Program-made: the position numbers and the translations under genes
Source of the DNA: Oscillospiraceae bacterium
GTDB lineage: Bacteria; Bacillota; Clostridia; Oscillospirales; Acutalibacteraceae
Reading direction: 5' to 3'
Assembly (NCBI GenBank): GCA_902766855.1
Contig: CACXFE010000028.1
Location: forward strand, 1-11,072
DNA length: 11,072 nucleotides
Shown here: in pieces, positions 6,202 through 11,072 of the stretch
Layout of the letters: every line of letters starts with the position of its first letter
How positions within the stretch are numbered: the stretch's first letter is position 1
The notes under the pieces: model-generated
The model's database searches: none
What the model saw: the letters and a program-made list of their open reading frames with translations, nothing else
What the model was told of the DNA's origin: nothing

Positions 6202-6642
6202 CTATCCCAACACCGAATCAATCAGTTGATAGTACACTTCTTCCCCTTCATAATAACGGTCAAACACGCCGGTGACCGTAACGGTTTCGCCCACGCCGGG
6301 GTAATCTTCCGGCCGATAACTGTCTTTCAGCAAAAATTCGATCCCCTGGGAGCAACAAGCGGTTGCATCGGCAATGATGCATGCATAGTAGGTGCGTCCC
6401 TCTCCGTCAAAAGTGGCGACACTGCCGCTCATCTTCACGGTTTTTCCGAGATAGTTTTCAGGATTGGAAACCATGTTATACACTTCGGAATATACCATGG
6501 TACTGCTGAGAACCGTAAGGTCAATATCTGTTTTGCCCGCTTCGGCGGGCTTTTTTGTTTCAGCGGTTTCCGCCACTTTGCCGCATGCCGCGGTCAAAAG
6601 CGCCAACATCACGATCAACCATACCGAAAACAGTTTTTTCAT
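6202..6642 (-). CDS. Small lipoprotein with OB-like domain, last gene of the metal-uptake operon
   Basis: A 146-aa predicted lipoprotein. The ATG at 6640-6642 overlaps the znuB stop as ATGA and has AAGGAGG 8 nt upstream; a much longer reading is possible but would lie inside znuB. Residues 1-19 are a signal peptide (KK then a hydrophobic core) ending LLTAAC, so Cys20 is the predicted lipidated residue. A short Glu/Lys/Ala/Pro linker (21-40) follows. The domain at about 46-146 contains YNMVSNPENYLGKTVKMSGS, a CIIADATACC segment (Cys88, Cys96, Cys97) and GETVTVTGVFDRY, the beta-strand pattern of a small OB-fold-like domain. It is too small to be a family-9 metal-binding protein (ZnuA/MntA, about 300 aa). 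A role in metal capture or delivery at the outer face of the membrane is inferred from position and the Cys cluster. Confidence 0.85.
   Translation of the reverse strand: MKKLFSVWLIVMLALLTAACGKVAETAETKKPAEAGKTDIDLTVLSSTMVYSEVYNMVSNPENYLGKTVKMSGSVATFDGEGRTYYACIIADATACCSQGIEFLLKDSYRPEDYPGVGETVTVTGVFDRYYEGEEVYYQLIDSVLG
6535..6556 (+). terminator. Plus-strand intrinsic terminator embedded antisense in the lipoprotein gene
   Basis: On the plus strand GCCCGC-TTCG-GCGGGC (6535-6550) is followed directly by TTTTTT (6551-6556). This is a perfect 6-bp GC stem closed by a very stable C(UUCG)G tetraloop with a U run, a textbook intrinsic terminator. It lies opposite codons 30-37 of the lipoprotein. The minus-strand RNA has the hairpin but no U tract after it, so the lipoprotein mRNA itself should not stop here. 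It is the first good plus-strand terminator after the 211-aa gene, about 340 nt past that stop codon. Confidence 0.72.
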
Positions 6643-7484
6643 GCTAAACGCCTCCTTAAAAGCCAACCACAAAGTGTAAACAATATAAAAGCGGTAATAT
6701 CCACCGCCACAATGGTAGAGCCGACCGGCGTGCCGTATAAAATCGAAAGCAGAATGCCGATCAACGCGCAAACCACGGAAACAATGGCGGAACAAACCGT
6801 AACCGAGCGAAAACTTTTAAATACCCGCATCGCGGAAAGTGCCGGGAAGATCACCAAAGCCGAAATCAGCAAAGATCCCACCAGGTTCATTGCCAGTACA
6901 ATGATCACCGCGATGATCACCGCGATCAGCAAGTTATACACCTGTGCTTTGGTGCCGGTGGCTCTGGCAAAATCCTCATCAAATGTAACCGAAAAGATTT
7001 TATGATAAAAGAAAAGGAAGAAGATCGCCACCACAACCGAGAGCGCTCCGCAAAGCCACACTTCGGTTTTCGTGAGTGTTAAAATGGAGGTGGAACCGAA
7101 CAAAGTGGAGCAGACATCCCCGGATAAATTGCTGGATTTCGCAAACAAATTCATCAGCAGATACCCGATCGCCAACGCCCCTACCGAGATCATGGCAACC
7201 GCCGCATCCCCTTTGATCTTGGTGTTCTGCCCCGTACGAAGCAGTAAAACCGCGCAAACCACTGTCACTGCCAACACCAGCGGCATTTCATTGGTCAGAT
7301 TGATGACCGCTGCGATCGCCATCGCGCCGAACGCCACATGTGAAAGCCCATCCCCGATAAAGGAAAAACGCTTTAATACCAGCGTTACACCGAACAATGA
7401 GGAGCAAAGCGCAATCAAAACCCCCACAATCAGCGCGTACCGCACAAAGGGAAAAGAAAAATACAATCCTAATTTTTCTAACAT
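6639..7484 (-). CDS. znuB: Metal ABC transporter permease (ABC-3 family, zinc/manganese type)
   Basis: A 281-aa polytopic membrane protein that forms the channel for uptake of Zn2+ or a related divalent metal. The ATG at 7482-7484 lies inside the end of znuC (7-nt overlap) and is preceded by GGGAGG about 9 nt upstream. Several long hydrophobic segments (I judge 8-9) fill the sequence. Family marks are RFSFIGDGLSHVAFG near the N-terminus and the ATPase-contacting region SLLISALVIFPALSAMRVFKSFRS in the C-terminal third. Length is normal for ZnuB/MntB-type permeases, which act as dimers. The stop overlaps the lipoprotein start. Zinc is favoured over manganese by general resemblance only; the sequence does not decide it. 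Confidence 0.92.
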   Translation of the reverse strand: MLEKLGLYFSFPFVRYALIVGVLIALCSSLFGVTLVLKRFSFIGDGLSHVAFGAMAIAAVINLTNEMPLVLAVTVVCAVLLLRTGQNTKIKGDAAVAMISVGALAIGYLLMNLFAKSSNLSGDVCSTLFGSTSILTLTKTEVWLCGALSVVVAIFFLFFYHKIFSVTFDEDFARATGTKAQVYNLLIAVIIAVIIVLAMNLVGSLLISALVIFPALSAMRVFKSFRSVTVCSAIVSVVCALIGILLSILYGTPVGSTIVAVDITAFILFTLCGWLLRRRLA

Positions 7485-8188
7485 GATTCCGTTCCTCCCG
7501 GCTTTGCCCCGATCGCCGCCTGCTTTGCAAGATATTCTTCGGTGGTGCCGAAAAACAAATCGCCGCCGATGTGCAGGATATGGTCGGCATATCGTACCGC
7601 CGCTTCAATATCGTGCGAGATCATCACAATGGTGATCCCGTCCCGTTTATGGATGGTATCAATCAATTCATACATTTCGGCCGTCACTTTCGGATCCAAC
7701 CCCGAAACCGGCTCATCCAGCAACAGCATTTTCCCCGTTGCACATAACGCGCGCGCCAGCAAAACCCTTTGTTGCTGCCCGCCCGAAAGTTCCCGGTAAC
7801 ACCGTTTCACCAGTGGCGTGATGCCCATTTTTTCAATATTTTCCAACGCCAGTGCTTTATCCGCTTTGGAATAAAACGGGCGAAGCCCCTGCCTGCCCTG
7901 GCAACCCGAAAGTACAATTTCAAAAACCGATGCCGGAAAATCCCTCTGCACCGCCGTTTGCTGCGGCAAATAACCGATTTGCGAAGGCTTTAATCCGTCC
8001 CCGAAGGTAACGGTGCCGGATGACGGCGATTTTAGTCCGAGCAGCGTGCGCATCAGCGTGCTTTTGCCCGAACCGTTTTCCCCGATAATACAGCAGTATT
8101 CCCCCGCTTCCAGCCGAAAACTCAAATCCCGCAGGATCAGGTTACCGTCATACCCGAGGCTGACCCGGTCGCATATGATCTGTGACAT
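7478..8188 (-). CDS. znuC: Metal ABC transporter ATP-binding protein (zinc/manganese type)
   Basis: A 236-aa ATPase that powers the ZnuB permease. I choose the ATG at 8186-8188, with AAAGGA close upstream, over a TTG at 8212 that would fall inside the operator and near the predicted transcription start. All ABC motifs are present: Walker A GENGSGKST (36-44), Q-loop YLPQQ (73-77), signature LSGGQQQR (134-141), Walker B LLLDEP (155-160) with D-loop SGLD, and the switch His192 in ISHD. Length is typical of ZnuC/MntB ATPases. It is the first gene of a three-gene operon with overlapping junctions. No gene for the matching substrate-binding protein is in the window, so that component must be encoded elsewhere. 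Confidence 0.93.
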   Translation of the reverse strand: MSQIICDRVSLGYDGNLILRDLSFRLEAGEYCCIIGENGSGKSTLMRTLLGLKSPSSGTVTFGDGLKPSQIGYLPQQTAVQRDFPASVFEIVLSGCQGRQGLRPFYSKADKALALENIEKMGITPLVKRCYRELSGGQQQRVLLARALCATGKMLLLDEPVSGLDPKVTAEMYELIDTIHKRDGITIVMISHDIEAAVRYADHILHIGGDLFFGTTEEYLAKQAAIGAKPGGTESC

Positions 8189-8203
8189 GATGATTCCTTT
8201 CTC

Positions 8204-8226
8204 AATTTGCAATTCTTTTGCAAATT
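8204..8226. promoter_or_regulatory. Palindromic operator at the znuC promoter (candidate metalloregulator site)
   Basis: A perfect inverted repeat of 9 bp, AATTTGCAA (8204-8212) and TTGCAAATT (8218-8226), with a 5-nt spacer, 23 nt in all. It abuts the -10 box on the minus strand and covers the predicted transcription start near 8220, a classic repressor position. In front of a zinc/manganese uptake operon the natural candidates are Zur (Fur family), a DtxR/MntR-type or an AdcR-like repressor. The core does not match the Bacillus Zur or MntR consensus that I know, so the regulator is not named. Confidence 0.72.
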
Positions 8227-8255
8227 AGTATATCATGTTTGCCCGCTTCCGTCAA
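8227..8255 (-). promoter_or_regulatory. Sigma-A promoter of the znuC-znuB-lipoprotein operon
   Basis: On the minus strand TTGACG (8250-8255), a 17-nt spacer and TATACT (8227-8232), with an extended -10 TGA directly in front of the -10 box. Transcription should start near 8220, about 32 nt before the ATG at 8188. It makes the metal operon independent of rpoC transcription and lies directly next to the palindromic operator. Confidence 0.85.
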
Positions 8256-8322
8256 GGTCTTTCTGCAAAATCAGATGGGATCTTGCGATTTTCGCCCCCC
8301 CAAACAGTTCCTGCACGCCCCG

Positions 8323-8405
8323 CAAGAAGAAACAAACCGCCGCATCGGAGCGGTCACGCAATCACCGCGTTTCACAACGCGGGCGCGACAGCACGATACG
8401 GCGGT
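8323..8405 (-). terminator. Branched terminator-like structure after rpoC
   Basis: It begins 10 nt after the rpoC stop. On the minus strand an outer 12-bp stem (arms 8394-8405 and 8336-8347, one U-G pair) is followed by a T-rich tract (8323-8335). It encloses a perfect inner hairpin, CCGCGTT-GTGA-AACGCGG on the minus strand (8365-8382). An A7 run (8407-8413 on the complement) precedes the outer stem and could pair with the U-rich tail, so the element also reads as a terminator on the plus strand. The 46-nt branched interior is unusual for a simple intrinsic terminator. The rest of the gap between rpoC and the znu promoter (8256-8322) holds only a GC-rich stretch with a weak 7-bp inverted repeat. 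Confidence 0.6.
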
Positions 8406-8415
8406 CTTTTTTTGA

Positions 8416-11072
8416 TTATTCCGCAGCGGCTTCCCCTGCTGCTGCCGGCTCGGCGGCAGTAGTGTTATCGCCGGTGGCGGGCTCTTCATCATAGGCAGCG
8501 GGGTTGATTTCCTCGCAACGCATTCCCGTTCCCGCGGGAACCAGTTTACCGATGATGACATTCTCTTTCAACCCGAAGAGCGGGTCAACCTTGCCTTTGA
8601 TCGCAGCCTCGGTCAGTACGCGCGTGGTTTCCTGGAAGGAAGCGGCGGAAAGGAACGATTCGGTCGCCAAAGAGGCCTTGGTGATCCCCAACAGCGTTGC
8701 CTGATAGGTCGCTTTGGTGAGTCCTTCTTCACCGGCGTCGATCCGCGCCTGCACGCGTGCGTTTTCATCCGCAATCTCTTTATATTCGTAACTGACATTT
8801 TGCAGCAACTCGGTCGAACCCGGGTCGATCACGCGGAGTTTCCGCATCATTTGACGAACGATCACTTCAATATGCTTATCGTTGATATCAACACCCTGGG
8901 TACGGTAAGCGTTCTGGATTTCCGCGATGATATATTCCTCAACGGCTTCCGGCCCCTGCGCTTCCAAAATATCCTGCGGATACTTCGCGCCGGGAATCAA
9001 CATATCGCCCGCTTTTACGGTATCCCCGTCTTTCACCAGGCAACGGATCCCATACGGAACCACTACTTTTTCCTCGGTCTTCAATTCATCGTTGGTGATG
9101 ATGACCACATTGCTCTTTTTCTCTTCGGCAATGCGGACCGTCCCGTCTATCTTCGCGATCAGCGCACAGCGTTTCGGCCTTCTGGCTTCAAACAGTTCTT
9201 CAACACGGGGCAGACCCTGTGTAATATCTTCCGTGCTGGCAATACCGCCGGTATGGAAGGTACGCATCGTCAACTGCGTGCCGGGCTCCCCGATCGACTG
9301 CGCCGCCACGATTCCGACGGCTTCCCCGATGGTAACCGGTTTTGCGGTGGCCAGGTTTTTCCCGTAGCATTTGCGGCAAACGCCGTGATGGCTGTGGCAG
9401 GTCAATACCGAGCGGATCTGAATGGAAGTGATCCCGGCGTCTACAATGGCTTTGGCGCCATCGCCGGTGATCATATCTTCTTTATTCCAAATCACTTCCC
9501 CGGTTTCGGGATGGATCGCATCCTCCAAGAGGTAACGGCCTTCCAACCGTTCTTCCAGCGGTTCGAGAATGTGGTTTCCGTCTTTAATATCCGAGATCGG
9601 CAATCCTTCTTCGCTGCCGCAATCATCTTCCCGGACGATCACATCCTGCGCCACATCGACCAAACGGCGGGTCAAATAACCCGAGTCGGCCGTACGCAAC
9701 GCGGTATCCGCCAATCCTTTCCGGGCGCCACGGGAAGAAATGAAGTACTCCAACACATTCAAGCCTTCACGATAGTTCGCACGGATCGGAACTTCAATAA
9801 CTTTACCGGCGGTATTGGCGATCAGACCGCGCATTCCCGCCAACTGGCGAATCTGACTCATAGAACCACGGGCACCGGAATCCGCCATCATAAAGATGGG
9901 GTTGAATTCATCCAGGTTGCCTTTCAATGCGTCGGCAACATCTTCGGTGGCTTTATTCCAGATTTCAATGACATGGCGGCTGCGCTCATCGTTGCTGATC
10001 AAACCGCGGCGATAATCCCGCGTGACCAGGTCGATCTGCTTTTCCGCCTCCGCCATGATTTCCTTTTTGGCGGGCGGAATCACCGCGTCGATAACCGCAA
10101 CGGTAATCGCGCCTTTGGTGGAATACTTAAAGCCGGTTGCTTTGATCTTATCCAACACCAAAGAAGACTCGCTGGTGCCGTGCAGCGTAATACATTTGTC
10201 AATGATTTTCCCGAGTTGCTTTTTGCCGACTTTGTTTTGGATCACATCCTCATTGCTTTCAATCATGTTGGTAACATGATCTTTTACATGGAATGTCCAC
10301 TCCAAATCAAAGGCATGAGCGGGATCTTTTCTGTTTACAAATCCCAGATCCTGCGGGATGGATTCATTGAAGATAATGAACCCGACCGTACACCAAACCA
10401 AACGGTTTTCGCCGTTTTCCCCGGTCATCCGCACACGGATCGGAGCATGCAGGCCGATCAATCCGTCCTGATAAGCCATCAACGCCTCGTTCTTATCGCG
10501 GAATACCTTATTGGTTCCCTTTTCATCCGCTTTCACGAGGGTAAGATAATACGAGCCAAGTACCATATCCTGTGTCGGAACTGTGACAGGTTTCCCGTCA
10601 GACGGTTTTAGCAGGTTGTTGGCGGCCAACATCAAAAATCTGGCTTCGGCTTGTGCTTCCGCAGAAAGCGGAACATGCACCGCCATCTGGTCGCCGTCGA
10701 AGTCGGCATTGTAAGCGGTACAAACCAATGGATGCAGTTTCAGCGCCTTGCCTTCCACCAGCACCGGCTCAAACGCCTGAATGCCGAGGCGGTGCAGTGT
10801 GGGGGCGCGGTTCAACAGCACGGGATGCTCTTTGATCACCAGTTCCAAAGCGTCCCAAATCTCGGTAGAAGCACGCTCTACCATTTTCCTTGCGGATTTG
10901 ATATTGGTAACCGCTTTGGTTTCCACCAGGCGTTTCATAACAAACGGCTTGAAAAGTTCCAACGCCATTTCTTTCGGCAAACCGCACTGATACATTTTCA
11001 GTTCCGGCCCTACCACAATAACCGAACGGCCGGAGTAATCCACACGCTTACCAAGCAGGTTCTGACGGAAAC
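8416..11072 (-). CDS. rpoC: DNA-directed RNA polymerase subunit beta' (C-terminal three quarters; start outside window)
   Basis: About 884 residues of the catalytic beta' subunit; the gene enters from the right edge in the frame reading FRQNLLGKRVDYSGRSVIVVGP. The active-site loop NADFDGD, whose three Asp hold the catalytic Mg2+, is at 10690-10710. Bridge-helix sequence (DSGARGSMSQIRQLAGMRGL) and trigger-loop sequence (IVAAQSIGEPGTQL, then TMRTFHTGG, about 9240-9300) are intact. The four-Cys zinc site is present, with codons at 9619, 9397, 9376 and 9367. The C-terminus ends in a Glu/Ala/Pro/Gly low-complexity tail after the conserved PAGTGM. No large lineage insert is visible in this part. 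Full-length Firmicutes beta' is about 1,150-1,200 aa, so roughly 300 residues lie outside. rpoB should lie further upstream; rpsL/rpsG do not follow it here. Confidence 0.98.
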   Translation of the reverse strand, partial: FRQNLLGKRVDYSGRSVIVVGPELKMYQCGLPKEMALELFKPFVMKRLVETKAVTNIKSARKMVERASTEIWDALELVIKEHPVLLNRAPTLHRLGIQAFEPVLVEGKALKLHPLVCTAYNADFDGDQMAVHVPLSAEAQAEARFLMLAANNLLKPSDGKPVTVPTQDMVLGSYYLTLVKADEKGTNKVFRDKNEALMAYQDGLIGLHAPIRVRMTGENGENRLVWCTVGFIIFNESIPQDLGFVNRKDPAHAFDLEWTFHVKDHVTNMIESNEDVIQNKVGKKQLGKIIDKCITLHGTSESSLVLDKIKATGFKYSTKGAITVAVIDAVIPPAKKEIMAEAEKQIDLVTRDYRRGLISNDERSRHVIEIWNKATEDVADALKGNLDEFNPIFMMADSGARGSMSQIRQLAGMRGLIANTAGKVIEVPIRANYREGLNVLEYFISSRGARKGLADTALRTADSGYLTRRLVDVAQDVIVREDDCGSEEGLPISDIKDGNHILEPLEERLEGRYLLEDAIHPETGEVIWNKEDMITGDGAKAIVDAGITSIQIRSVLTCHSHHGVCRKCYGKNLATAKPVTIGEAVGIVAAQSIGEPGTQLTMRTFHTGGIASTEDITQGLPRVEELFEARRPKRCALIAKIDGTVRIAEEKKSNVVIITNDELKTEEKVVVPYGIRCLVKDGDTVKAGDMLIPGAKYPQDILEAQGPEAVEEYIIAEIQNAYRTQGVDINDKHIEVIVRQMMRKLRVIDPGSTELLQNVSYEYKEIADENARVQARIDAGEEGLTKATYQATLLGITKASLATESFLSAASFQETTRVLTEAAIKGKVDPLFGLKENVIIGKLVPAGTGMRCEEINPAAYDEEPATGDNTTAAEPAAAGEAAAE

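Noticed and set aside
6226..7005. A 259-codon plus-strand frame opposite the lipoprotein and znuB genes
   Set aside because: It is antisense to two well-supported overlapping genes, is interrupted by the strong plus-strand terminator at 6535-6556, and encodes no recognisable domain.
8189..8212. TTG start at 8212 for znuC
   Set aside because: It would lie within the operator only a few nt after the predicted transcription start, with no leader for ribosome binding; ATG 8188 begins directly at the conserved ATPase N-terminus.
8204..8226. Assigning the znu operator to Zur by name
   Set aside because: The position fits, but the TTGCAA core does not match the Bacillus Zur 7-1-7 box that I know, so only a generic metalloregulator site is claimed.
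8800..10611. A 603-codon open frame on the plus strand opposite rpoC
   Set aside because: It is antisense to the highly conserved beta' coding sequence, has no Shine-Dalgarno or promoter that I can see, and its translation is a His/Phe/Arg/Gln-rich mixture without domain pattern. Its openness follows from the codon bias of rpoC.

Overview
The window looks like chromosomal DNA from a Bacillota of the class Clostridia, perhaps an Oscillospirales-type gut or anaerobe lineage. The base composition is moderate. Shine-Dalgarno sites are strong (AAGGAG/GGAGG types), sigma-A promoters are near consensus with 17-nt spacers, and GTG and TTG starts occur beside ATG. The gene families (UPF0735/PheB-type ACT protein, YtvI-like permease, YdjI-like SPFH protein with zinc ribbons, Firmicutes-type beta') are typical of that group. 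This placement rests on sequence character alone; no search was run.

Left part (1-3425): a truncated minus-strand gene for an AI-2E/YtvI-type membrane protein reads out of the left edge. Divergent from it is a three-gene plus-strand operon with its own promoter: a small ACT-domain protein, homoserine dehydrogenase (hom) and aspartate kinase (lysC). The first two overlap by ATGA and the third follows 11 nt later. Hom and LysC catalyse two steps of the aspartate pathway that leads to threonine, methionine and lysine. lysC carries a well-placed internal Shine-Dalgarno and in-frame ATG that would yield a separate ACT-only beta subunit. The operon ends at an intrinsic terminator.

Middle part (3450-6200): a minus-strand two-gene operon encodes an SPFH protein with three C-terminal zinc ribbons and an uncharacterised 190-aa protein (probably DUF6935). 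It is driven by a perfect-consensus promoter. Back to back with that promoter, with the -35 boxes only 11 nt apart, lies a plus-strand promoter for an unknown 211-aa protein that appears to be built from two related halves. This is the least understood part of the window.

Right part (6202-11072): a minus-strand metal-uptake operon, znuC-znuB-small lipoprotein, has all junctions overlapping. Its promoter carries a 9-5-9 inverted repeat over the predicted transcription start, a likely metalloregulator operator. No substrate-binding protein gene is present. Upstream on the same strand lies the 3' three quarters of rpoC, ending in a branched terminator-like structure; rpsL/rpsG are not downstream of it. 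A textbook plus-strand terminator (UUCG tetraloop) is embedded antisense inside the lipoprotein gene, where it would stop transcripts arriving from the 211-aa gene.

No tRNA, rRNA, CRISPR array, insertion sequence or phage module was seen. Most of the window is ordinary core metabolism and housekeeping. The better leads are the divergent SPFH/unknown-protein locus, the metal operator, the lysC internal start and the embedded antisense terminator.
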